Source of the DNA: an uncultured Ruminococcus sp.
GTDB taxonomy: Bacteria > Bacillota > Clostridia > Oscillospirales > Ruminococcaceae
Reading direction: 5' to 3'
DNA: 64,000 nucleotides
Assembly: GCA_902788785.1 (NCBI GenBank)
Contig: CADALT010000002.1
Location: 6,017-70,016 of the forward strand
Part shown: positions 17,868-25,143 of the stretch, in pieces
Numbering within the stretch: the stretch's first letter is position 1
Layout of the letters: every line of letters starts with the position of its first letter
Notes under the pieces: generated by a model
What the model saw: the letters and a program-made list of their open reading frames with translations, nothing else
Told to the model about the DNA's origin: nothing
Databases searched by the model: none
Program-made: the position numbers and the translations under genes

Positions 17868-18116
17868 TCAAAGCATCTGGCTCTCGTCGATGTCGTCCTC
17901 TACATCACCGTTGAGTATGTCCTTTAATGTTGCCAGTTCCTCATCGGTGAGAGTTACGCCCTTAGCCATTCTTGTGTGGTCGGGGGACCAGTCACGTATG
18001 TCGTACTTAGCAGGGTGATCGCCCCAGCTTACCTTGTTCAGTTCCTTTGTCCAGCCCTTTGCATTCTCAGAAAGCACACCAACGTGCTCTACGATCTCAA
18101 ATTTCAGTTCAGCCAT
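17868..18116 (-). CDS. YdbC-like PC4/p15 domain protein
   Basis: An 82-residue protein matching the bacterial YdbC-type PC4 family, with ENAKGWTKELNKVSWGDHPA and KYDIRDWSPDHTRMAKG. PC4 folds bind single-stranded DNA as dimers and are implicated in transcription or repair. The start has AAGGAG upstream. It is the first gene of a minus-strand series that diverges from nothing upstream within 30 bases (flippase gene stop at 18148 lies just behind it), so it may be co-transcribed with the flippase. The acidic C-terminus (DVEDDIDES) is typical of the family. Confidence 0.88.
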   Translation of the reverse strand: MAELKFEIVEHVGVLSENAKGWTKELNKVSWGDHPAKYDIRDWSPDHTRMAKGVTLTDEELATLKDILNGDVEDDIDESQML

Positions 18117-18147
18117 TTTTCTTCTACTCCTTATTTCAGATTAAATT

Positions 18148-20130
18148 CTATAAGTCGGTATCTTCACCGTCTTGCGCTTTTTTAGCTGCCTTGTTGCCCA
18201 CGGTCTGTTTTTTCAGATCATCCAGCGGACCCAGCGTGCCAAATTCGATGTAGTCCAGTATAAATTCCCAGATCTGCTTGTAGTAGTAGACCATCAGTCC
18301 CAGTAATTCCACCGAGAACAGGAATCCTCCCAGTACCGCACTTATCAGCGTTCCTATGAATATATCGAACGCCAGCACCCCAAAGGCAATGTAGCGTTTG
18401 CGCCTGTATTTTACTATCGGCACTACCGACAGTATCAGCAAAAGTCCTCCGCCCAGCGATGGGGCAGCTGCTATACCCACCAGCAGTGAGCCTAAAATGC
18501 CGCAGAAACCAAATATCTTCGGCGCATCTATCTTGATGCCGAAAGCAAAGCCTGCCAGCAGCACTATTATCAGCGGTACGCACTTTGAGAGCACATTCAG
18601 CCCCACAAAGCCCACAAAAGCCACCGATATGACCGTCAGCTTTTTCTGACCAAGTCCCGTGACCTTCTCTGCTATCTTAGCAGGCAGGAAACGGAAGAAC
18701 AAACTGCTTATGGAGTCCATGTTTATCACGAATACCGCACAGAACAGCGCCAGTACCACTGCATATATCAGCTTGTGATGCCACAGGTCTGTCTCCATCA
18801 TCAGTATGCCCGTCATGATAAGCACGATGATGTTGCTTATGAACATCTTGCGGTAGTTTATCTTGAAAGGCACTATCTTGCGTGAATCGAACACCCTGAC
18901 AAAGAATACCGCCACATAACTCAGCACCGTCGAGATGGGCGGCGCATACAGCCCTATCTTCGGTATCAGCAGTATATTCACGCCCACGTTTATGACACCT
19001 GCTATCATGCTTGTGAACATTGAGCGCTTGGTCTTTTTGCTTGCCAGATAAATACTGCCCATGAATGTGGTCAGGCAGGAGAATATGGTCGAATATATCA
19101 GCAGCGGTGAATAGTTCACGCACTCACGGACAGGCTTGCCTATCCAGAAATTTGTGATGGGCTGAGCCACCAGCAGACAGCCTGCCGACAGTATATACAG
19201 CAAGCTCTGATTGAAGTCAAAGACCTTCTCATAGAAAGTATCCCTGTCCTCCGAATCATTCTCGGTTATGGCGGACATATTCCATGCCTGCCCGAAAACC
19301 ATATACACCGTCGCCACCAGGTTCGGTATCTTATAGGCAGCCGCCAGTATACCGTTTTTATCCTCGCCGAGATAATAAGCAGTCATAAAGCTGTCCGAGC
19401 CGTTTGTTACCAGCCAGATCAGCTGTGCAGGTATCAGCGGCACAGAGTATTGCAGCATCGTCTGCAAAAGCTCACGGTCAATGTCCTTAAAGCTGATATA
19501 CTTCCAGAGCCTTGCGGCTATCAGCACGAATACCGTGGTTATGCCGTCCGAAAGAATGGTGCATAAAAGGTATTTCTGTATGCCCGTGCCCTCGCCAAGA
19601 AAGCTTTCGGGCAGCACCAGATAGAACAGCACCATGAACAGCAGTGTGAAAAACGTACTTATGATACCCGATACCGCAAACATCCGTACCTTCTCCATGG
19701 CTCGCACGAAGTTGGTGTACAGTGTTTTTAAGCCCGACATCAGTACATAAACAAATATCATGATGGTATAGCCGCTTATCCATCGGTCAGCAAGACCCGT
19801 CAGCCGCACTATACCAAGTACAGCGCCGAATAGCAGCATACCTGTACCAATCACCAGATTGCCCAGTGAGAACACTTTTTTCTTGTCATACGCCTTGTCA
19901 AGACCGAAACGGATAATAGCTTCACTGATGGTCAGTGTAGCCAGCGGTATCATCCAGTTGGCGATCATAGTCAGGTAATCGACCTTGCCTTGTTCTCCCT
20001 TGGTCAGATGATTCTGATATATCGGCACAAGCAGCAGCACCAGCACTTTCGAGCTGAACGAACCTATGGCGAACACGATGGTGTTCAGCATAAGCTTGCC
20101 ATAGCTTGAACTCAATTTCTTTTGTGACAT
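18148..20130 (-). CDS. Polysaccharide flippase (MVF/Wzx-like) with C-terminal membrane extension
   Basis: A 660-residue polytopic membrane protein. Residues 1 to about 485 follow the oligosaccharide flippase plan, with about 12-14 segments and the family start YGKLMLNTIVFAIGSFSSKV. Such proteins move lipid-linked glycans across the membrane for capsule, teichoic or exopolysaccharide assembly. Residues about 490-640 add four to six more hydrophobic segments (VISVAFVGFVGLNVLS, LIIVLLAGFAFGIKI, LLVGIAAAPSLGGGLLLILS, VLAFDIFIGTLISAVLGG) and a charged tail, which normal flippases (about 480 residues) lack. No glycosyltransferases flank it, so the glycan is unknown. Confidence 0.87.
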   Translation of the reverse strand: MSQKKLSSSYGKLMLNTIVFAIGSFSSKVLVLLLVPIYQNHLTKGEQGKVDYLTMIANWMIPLATLTISEAIIRFGLDKAYDKKKVFSLGNLVIGTGMLLFGAVLGIVRLTGLADRWISGYTIMIFVYVLMSGLKTLYTNFVRAMEKVRMFAVSGIISTFFTLLFMVLFYLVLPESFLGEGTGIQKYLLCTILSDGITTVFVLIAARLWKYISFKDIDRELLQTMLQYSVPLIPAQLIWLVTNGSDSFMTAYYLGEDKNGILAAAYKIPNLVATVYMVFGQAWNMSAITENDSEDRDTFYEKVFDFNQSLLYILSAGCLLVAQPITNFWIGKPVRECVNYSPLLIYSTIFSCLTTFMGSIYLASKKTKRSMFTSMIAGVINVGVNILLIPKIGLYAPPISTVLSYVAVFFVRVFDSRKIVPFKINYRKMFISNIIVLIMTGILMMETDLWHHKLIYAVVLALFCAVFVINMDSISSLFFRFLPAKIAEKVTGLGQKKLTVISVAFVGFVGLNVLSKCVPLIIVLLAGFAFGIKIDAPKIFGFCGILGSLLVGIAAAPSLGGGLLLILSVVPIVKYRRKRYIAFGVLAFDIFIGTLISAVLGGFLFSVELLGLMVYYYKQIWEFILDYIEFGTLGPLDDLKKQTVGNKAAKKAQDGEDTDL

Positions 20131-20264
20131 ATTATCTTTCCCTTATAAAAAATCTACACCGTCAGAACAGATCATTGTATCGCAAATGTGATATTATTTT
20201 GAAAACACATTATATTATACCACATTTCAGGGCAGATTGCAACATATCACTTCAACAAAAATAA

Positions 20265-20870
20265 TCACATACAGCTCGTTTTTTTATCATCAAGGGAAAG
20301 TGCATCCAGCGTCAGGTCATATGCAGGTATGAACTCCTTCATAAATACATCGACCTCGGGTATGCCCAGCTTGCTTATGGTCTCAAGGGTAGCCTTTTCG
20401 GCAGATAAAAAGTCCGTGTTGCCCATCTTGCGCTCCTCTATGCATTTTATCAGTGCCGACAGCTTGTCCGCACCCTTTACCAGCTTCCAGAGCTCCGCCT
20501 CCTCCTCGGTCTTGCAAAACAGAGGGTCGTAATACTTTTTAAGGTCATCGGGCAGATACCCCAGCAGAGTTTCCTTCGCCTTCTGCTCCACCTCACGGTA
20601 AGCGCCCTTGATCTCCTTGCTGTAATACTTTATAGGCGTTGGCAGGTCGCCTGTGATGATCTCGGTGGTGTCATGGAACATTGCCAGCAATGCACAGCGC
20701 TCGGCATTAACGTTTCCGCCGAAACGTTCGTTGCGTATCAGCGCCAGCGCATGGGCTATAAAAGCAGTCTCCAGCGAATGTTCGCTGATATTCTCGTTGA
20801 TGGTGTTGCGCATCAGTGCCCAGCGGTCGATATACTTCATACGTGAGATAACTGCAAAAAATCTGTCCAT
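20265..20870 (-). CDS. yfbR: YfbR-like HD-domain 5'-deoxynucleotidase
   Basis: A 201-residue HD-superfamily phosphohydrolase. The metal ligands are visible: NISEHSLETAFIAH (His), LAMFHDTTEIITGDLPTPIK (His-Asp) and a later Asp near GADKLSALIKCIEE. E. coli YfbR removes phosphate from deoxyribonucleoside 5'-monophosphates and adjusts dNTP pools. Length and motif order fit the family. It is a single gene with its own AGAGGAG ribosome site. Confidence 0.92.
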   Translation of the reverse strand: MDRFFAVISRMKYIDRWALMRNTINENISEHSLETAFIAHALALIRNERFGGNVNAERCALLAMFHDTTEIITGDLPTPIKYYSKEIKGAYREVEQKAKETLLGYLPDDLKKYYDPLFCKTEEEAELWKLVKGADKLSALIKCIEERKMGNTDFLSAEKATLETISKLGIPEVDVFMKEFIPAYDLTLDALSLDDKKTSCM

Positions 20871-21004
20871 AAATTTGTACTCCTCTCAAAAAATTATCCC
20901 GTCTGCGTTTGATAACATTATAACATAGCCTGCCCCTCATGTCAACATATTCTCAAACAACAGGGAAGTTTTCTGTACACTTGCCCCGACCGGAGCGCAA
21001 ATAT

Positions 21005-21033
21005 CCCCACAGGACAAAGTTTATCCTGTGGGG
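21005..21033 (-). terminator. Hairpin terminator of nth
   Basis: CCCCACAGGA and TCCTGTGGGG form a perfect 10-base-pair stem with a 9-base loop just after the nth stop. The tail is only moderately T-rich. Confidence 0.7.
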
Positions 21034-21043
21034 TCAATGTGAG

Positions 21044-21691
21044 TTATCGCTTGCTTTTGGCATAATGGCTGCATATGTCGCCCAGCGGACATTCTGCGCA
21101 TCTTTCGCCCCTTGCCTTGCAGTATTCTCTGCCGAATAATACCAGCCTGTGGCAGAAGTCGCTGCTCTTCTCGGGCGGAAGTATCTTCCACAGCTCCGCC
21201 TCGACCTTTGCAGGCTCCTTGTTCTTTACCAGCCCCAGCCGTCCCGTGATGCGTATGCAGTGGGTGTCCGTCACCACCGCAGGCTTGTGATGTACGTCAC
21301 CCATTATCAGGTTCGCAGTCTTCCTGCCTATGCCGCTTAGCTTAGTCAGCTCCTCCAGCGTATCGGGTATCTTTCCGCCGTGCTCGTCCCGAAGCTGAGT
21401 GCACATCTCAACTATCGACTTCGCCTTAGTCTTGTAAAGTCCGCAGGGACGCACTATCTCCGCCACCTCGTCCACATTCGCATCAGCAAAATCTTCTATC
21501 GAACGGTATTTCGAAAACAGCTCCTTCGTTACGATGTTCACCCTTGCATCAGTACACTGTGCCGAGAGCCGCCCTGCTATCATCAGTTCGTGAGGCTGCG
21601 AATAAGTCAGCGAACATATCGCATCGGGGTAGACTTCCTCCAGCCTCGCTATTACTTTTACCGCCAGTTCTTTTTTTTCCTTGATGGTCAT
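21044..21691 (-). CDS. nth: Endonuclease III (DNA glycosylase/AP lyase)
   Basis: A 215-residue base-excision repair enzyme that removes oxidised pyrimidines and cuts the AP site. The helix-hairpin-helix LTKLSGIGRKTANLIMG contains the catalytic Lys, VVTDTHCIRI has the catalytic Asp, and the 4Fe-4S loop is C191-x6-C198-x2-C201-x5-C207. ATG at 21691 is preferred because GGGGGTGAT precedes it; the frame is also open to ATG 21721. The length and motifs are canonical. Confidence 0.97.
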   Translation of the reverse strand: MTIKEKKELAVKVIARLEEVYPDAICSLTYSQPHELMIAGRLSAQCTDARVNIVTKELFSKYRSIEDFADANVDEVAEIVRPCGLYKTKAKSIVEMCTQLRDEHGGKIPDTLEELTKLSGIGRKTANLIMGDVHHKPAVVTDTHCIRITGRLGLVKNKEPAKVEAELWKILPPEKSSDFCHRLVLFGREYCKARGERCAECPLGDICSHYAKSKR

Positions 21692-21789
21692 TTCATCACC
21701 CCCGAATATCAGCCACTTCATTAAGCCTAAGTCATTTATCTCATGGGATCTTGCAGAAAATTTGATTTTCTGTCCGAAATATTTCCCTG

Positions 21790-22584
21790 TTACAACCCCT
21801 CTTTGATCGCCCTTTTAAGCAGTCCTGCATAGGCTTTCGGCTTGTTTATCTGCAAACCGCAGTGTGCATAGCCGCTTATGCCACGGTAGACCGCCATCGG
21901 ATAGGCTTTCATCAGCCTCCCCCTTGACTTCACCGCTGGCTCGTCCTTCGAGTGGAAGAATATCATTCTGCGCTGTTCGCCCTCGGTGAAATATGGCAGC
22001 TTGCAGCTGTAACATACCTTCACCATATTCCTCACCGTCGTGTCGGAAAAGCTCCGCCTTTCCTGCGCCATCGACCTTATCATTGGCTCGTACTGCTCAG
22101 CCTTGTTCTTTGCGATGAACTTAAAAAAGCTGTTCTCGGTCATTTTCTTTACGGCTTCCTCGGGGTCGTCGGTGTCGAAGATCTTCACCAGCTTCTTGAA
22201 TACCTTGTACATCATCTTCCTGCGCACAGGGTCAAAGTCGAAGAACGGTCCGCCGTCGAAAAAGCACCTGTCCACGTTTATTCCCGAACATTCCAGCATA
22301 TCCAGTACCGCAAGTGCTACCTCTGCACCCATTGAACTGCCCTGTAGCAGCGCCAGCCGCTTTATACCGTGCTCAACAAGAAATTCATGTATCTTTTCAG
22401 CCTCGTCCTCGGCGGAGATAAGCTTGCTCCCGTCGTTACCGTGACCGTCCAGCGTCGGCATTATAACGAAGTATTCGTCCGCCAGATATTTACCGAAAGT
22501 CTCGCAGTCCCTGCCCGTACACAGCATACCGTGTATCAGCACCACCGCCGCATTTTCGGGATTTCCCAGAGTTTCAAAAGTCAT
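21790..22584 (-). CDS. Alpha/beta hydrolase
   Basis: A 264-residue hydrolase. It has VVLIHGMLCTGRD (oxyanion HG motif) near residue 14, nucleophile elbow GSSMGA near 83-88, and a C-terminal His in GYAHCGLQ. A cap-like insert lies between about 110 and 180. The substrate is not predictable; esterase or thioesterase activity is usual for the family. GGGGGAACGAG gives the ribosome site. Upstream on the same strand lie repeat array A and then the carboxynorspermidine-synthase-like gene. Confidence 0.88.
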   Translation of the reverse strand: MTFETLGNPENAAVVLIHGMLCTGRDCETFGKYLADEYFVIMPTLDGHGNDGSKLISAEDEAEKIHEFLVEHGIKRLALLQGSSMGAEVALAVLDMLECSGINVDRCFFDGGPFFDFDPVRRKMMYKVFKKLVKIFDTDDPEEAVKKMTENSFFKFIAKNKAEQYEPMIRSMAQERRSFSDTTVRNMVKVCYSCKLPYFTEGEQRRMIFFHSKDEPAVKSRGRLMKAYPMAVYRGISGYAHCGLQINKPKAYAGLLKRAIKEGL

Positions 22585-22609
22585 TCTCGTTCCCCCTTTT
22601 ATATACTAT

Positions 22610-22636
22610 TATCGGACGACCGTGCAGCCGTCCGAT
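22610..22636. other. Hairpin between the hydrolase gene and repeat array A
   Basis: ATCGGACG and CGTCCGAT form an 8-base-pair stem around about 11 bases. It may end transcription coming from the minus-strand gene at 22983-24185, though there is no clear T run. Confidence 0.45.
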
Positions 22637-22685
22637 AGTCTGTTATTATAATGTTTCTATATCTGTATGTCTACCAATGACCATT

Positions 22686-22988
22686 GGCGTCCCGGGCTAG
22701 AGTTTACTACCTTTAGTGCCAAACTATTGAACGCTGCCGAGCGCCTATCTATGCCATCAAACCAAAAGCCGTAACGAGTTGGCTTCCCGGGCTAGAGTCT
22801 ACTACCTTTAGTGCCAAACTATTGAACGCTGCCGAGCGCCTGTCTATGCCATCAAACCAAAAGCCGTAACGAGTTGGCGTCCCGGGCTAGGGTAAACAAA
22901 CTATGTTTAAAAACTATATTTTTGCTACCGAGCGCCTTTTTTATCTATTAAACAAAAAGGCGTAACGAGTTGGCGTCCCGGGCTAGGG
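22686..22988. repeat. Repeat array A: three units of a 95-bp structured repeat
   Basis: CCCGGGCTAG occurs at 22691, 22786, 22881 and 22977, giving unit lengths of 95, 95 and 96. Each unit then carries a variable centre, CCGAGCGCC, a TCTAT block, GTAACGAGTTGGC, and the next CCCGGGCTAG. The first two units are nearly identical; the third has a different centre. GGCG before each CCCGGGC can pair with CGCC after CCGAG. The last CTAG supplies the TAG stop of the gene at 22983. The same family occurs at 43709-44020. No function is known to me. Confidence 0.93.
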
Positions 22989-24185
22989 AACAAGTACAGG
23001 GTCGAAATTCTCGGTCCAGGGCAGACCCCACTTGTTCAGTGCTTCCATGAAAGGATCGGGATCGAACTCCTCAACATTGTATACGCCGGGGCGTTTCCAC
23101 TTGCCAGTGAGCACCATCATAGCGCCTATCATTGCAGGTACGCCTGTGGTGTAGGAGATGGCCTGCGAGCCGACCTCCTTGTAGCATTCCTGATGGTCGC
23201 AAACGTTGTATACGTAGTAGGTCTTGTCCTTGCCGTCCTTCTTGCCTTGGAAGATACAGCCGATGTTCGTCTTGCCCTTTGTTCTGGGACCCAGAGATGC
23301 AGGGTCGGGCAGTACAGCCTTCAGGAACTGTAAAGGCACTATCTCCTTGCCCTCGTACATGATAGGCTCGATAGATGTCATGCCCACGTTCTCCAGACAC
23401 TTTAAGTGTGTCAGATAGCTCTGTCCGAAGGTCATGAAGAAACGTATCCTCTTGATACCCCTGATGTTCAGCGCTAAGCTCTCCAGCTCCTCATGGTGCA
23501 GCAGGTACATATCCTTTTCGCCCACCTGATCGAAGTTGTATACTCTCTTTATCTCCATGGGCTCAGTCTCTACCCACTTGCCGTCCTGTATGTAGCTGCC
23601 CTTTGCGCTTACCTCACGTATGTTGATCTCGGGGTTGAAGTTTGTTGCGAAAGGATAGCCGTGGTCGCCGCCGTTGCAGTCCAGTATGTCGATGTAGTTT
23701 ATCTCGTCAAAATAGTGCTTCTGTGCATAAGCGCAGAATACGCCCGTAACACCGGGGTCGAAGCCGCTGCCAAGTATCGCTGTGATGCCTGCTTTCTCGA
23801 AACGCTCACGGTATGCCCACTGCCAGCTGTATTCAAACTTTGCTGTGTCCTCGGGCTCGTAGTTTGCAGTATCCAGATAGTCCACCTTGCATTCCAGACA
23901 AGCGTCCATTATGTGCAGATCCTGATAGGGGAGCGCCACATTTATGCAGATGTCGGGCTTGTACTCCTTCATCAGAGCGACCAGCTCCTGAACATTGTCC
24001 GCATCCACCTGTGCAGTGGTGATGTTCGTCTTGGTCTTGCTCTGGAGCTCTTCCTTGAACTTGTCACACTTAGCCTTTGTACGGCTTGCGATACAAATAT
24101 CCGTGAAGACCTCACTGTTCTGGCAGCACTTGTGTATAACAACGCCTGCCACTCCTCCTGCACCTATTATCAAAGCTCTTGACAT
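22983..24185 (-). CDS. Carboxynorspermidine synthase-like saccharopine dehydrogenase family protein
   Basis: A 400-residue NAD(P)-dependent enzyme. The N-terminal Rossmann motif is GAGGVAGV near residue 8-15, followed by INVALPYQDLHIMDAC and ILGSGFDPGVTGVFCAYAQ typical of the carboxy(nor)spermidine dehydrogenase branch. That branch reductively joins aspartate semialdehyde with putrescine or diaminopropane as the first step of the alternative spermidine route. Nearby speA, speB, speD and speE support a polyamine role over lysine metabolism. The partner decarboxylase (NspC) is not in this window. Its TAG stop lies inside repeat array A. It is last in a unit led by a promoter at 25098-25126. Confidence 0.85.
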   Translation of the reverse strand: MSRALIIGAGGVAGVVIHKCCQNSEVFTDICIASRTKAKCDKFKEELQSKTKTNITTAQVDADNVQELVALMKEYKPDICINVALPYQDLHIMDACLECKVDYLDTANYEPEDTAKFEYSWQWAYRERFEKAGITAILGSGFDPGVTGVFCAYAQKHYFDEINYIDILDCNGGDHGYPFATNFNPEINIREVSAKGSYIQDGKWVETEPMEIKRVYNFDQVGEKDMYLLHHEELESLALNIRGIKRIRFFMTFGQSYLTHLKCLENVGMTSIEPIMYEGKEIVPLQFLKAVLPDPASLGPRTKGKTNIGCIFQGKKDGKDKTYYVYNVCDHQECYKEVGSQAISYTTGVPAMIGAMMVLTGKWKRPGVYNVEEFDPDPFMEALNKWGLPWTENFDPVLVP

Positions 24186-24206
24186 TTTACATCTGTCCTT
24201 TCATAA

Positions 24207-24329
24207 TTAAATATCATTTTCATCTATACTTTGTTTCAGCTTGTGCCCAAACCGTATCATACCCGTGAGAAACCCCACCGCCGGCATGATAACGCCTACG
24301 ACAGCAAGAATTATTATCAAGCCCGTCAA
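24207..24329 (-). CDS. Possible 40-residue single-pass membrane miniprotein
   Basis: Between the 144-residue gene and the dehydrogenase a 40-residue frame starts with TTG at 24327-24329 and ends TAA. It encodes a hydrophobic segment (LIIILAVVGVIMPAVGFLTG) and a charged tail (RFGHKLKQSIDEND). The ribosome site is weak (GAGG about 14 bases upstream). The composition is convincing for a membrane peptide; the start is uncertain. Function unknown. Confidence 0.45.
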   Translation of the reverse strand: MTGLIIILAVVGVIMPAVGFLTGMIRFGHKLKQSIDENDI

Positions 24330-24341
24330 AGCTATGGAACA

Positions 24342-24776
24342 TTACGCCTCATCGTCCTCCGCCTTATCCCTCACGACCCTCCAGCGCAGACCTTCTGCCT
24401 CTATCAGCATAGTGCCGTCAAGGTTTTCAGGGTCGTATGGGTCGAAGTCTTTCCATACCGTCCAGAATACCGACTCATCATTGCGGCAGACCTTAGCCTC
24501 CATTATGTCAGCCATTCTGTTGTCCGCAGGATTTGTGAATACCAAGTTCATGCGCTTAGTGTGGTAAAACCAAAGCTCGATGGAGAACGGCTCGTTGTCC
24601 AGTCGCTGAAAAACCACTCTCAGATCGTTTTTCATCTCCATATGCCCGAAAAGCTCACCGTCCACGGAATTTCCGCTTACATATCCCATGCTGACTATCA
24701 CAGCATCCTCAAACCACGAGTAGACCTCGTTAAGCTGATCTATGTCCTTGTCATCTTTGACTTCATTCCATTTCAT
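24342..24776 (-). CDS. Conserved-looking hypothetical protein, 144 residues
   Basis: A cytosolic-looking, acidic 144-residue protein, not recognised. It starts MKWNEVKDDKDIDQLNEVYSW, has alternating beta-type blocks (VIVSMGYVSG, LRVVFQRLD, SIELWFYHTKRMNLVF) and an acidic tail. Its ATG overlaps the end of the preceding 102-residue membrane gene by 14 bases, so the two are translated together. Its size and composition resemble small immunity-type proteins, but no such function can be claimed. Confidence 0.7.
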   Translation of the reverse strand: MKWNEVKDDKDIDQLNEVYSWFEDAVIVSMGYVSGNSVDGELFGHMEMKNDLRVVFQRLDNEPFSIELWFYHTKRMNLVFTNPADNRMADIMEAKVCRNDESVFWTVWKDFDPYDPENLDGTMLIEAEGLRWRVVRDKAEDDEA

Positions 24777-25071
24777 GATCTTTCTCCCGACGCTTATATC
24801 GCCTTATCATCACAGTCGAAAGCACTATCAGTATCACTACCGCCAATATGGGCACCCATGCAATGCACATCACAAAAGCTATATCCGCCGCCAGCGCTTC
24901 TTTCCAGTTTTCCGCCATCGAACCCAGCATCGGCATAGGGTAATGATACCCCATACAGCGCCGCCCGTCAATGACCGCATATACAGCCAGTGCAGCAGCC
25001 CCCAGCAGTAGTATCACATAACATATCCGCCGCAGATTTATCCAGTCTTCCACGTTATGCACCTCACTCAC
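24763..25071 (-). CDS. Two-pass membrane protein, 102 residues
   Basis: Two membrane segments are visible, near residues 16-34 (CYVILLLGAAALAVYAVI) and 66-88 (CIAWVPILAVVILIVLSTVMI), with a basic-acidic tail. The GTG at 25071 is the likely start, but a second GTG 21 bases downstream is also possible. A consensus promoter lies 27 bases upstream, so this is the first gene of the unit that ends with the carboxynorspermidine-synthase-like gene. Function unknown. Confidence 0.65.
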   Translation of the reverse strand: MSEVHNVEDWINLRRICYVILLLGAAALAVYAVIDGRRCMGYHYPMPMLGSMAENWKEALAADIAFVMCIAWVPILAVVILIVLSTVMIRRYKRREKDHEME

Positions 25072-25097
25072 ATCGGCTTATGAAATTCCTGTTTACT

Positions 25098-25126
25098 ATT
25101 TTATCATGTTATGAGCTTTATGTCAA
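25098..25126 (-). promoter_or_regulatory. Promoter of the lys1-like transcription unit
   Basis: On the minus strand TTGACA (25126-25121), a 17-base spacer and TAAAAT (25103-25098). It lies between the hairpin of the upstream unit and the 102-residue gene. Confidence 0.8.
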
Positions 25127-25143
25127 GGCGATACGTGGTCGCC
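25125..25143 (-). terminator. Hairpin at the end of the SUKH-LRR gene
   Basis: AGGCGA and TCGCCT with a 7-base loop directly follow the stop of the 447-residue gene and precede the promoter of the next unit. Short stem, no long T run. Confidence 0.45.

Noticed and set aside
22686-22988. CRISPR array reading of the 95-bp repeats
   Set aside because: Repeat blocks are too long and separated by conserved rather than unique sequence, no cas genes are near, and periods are about 95.
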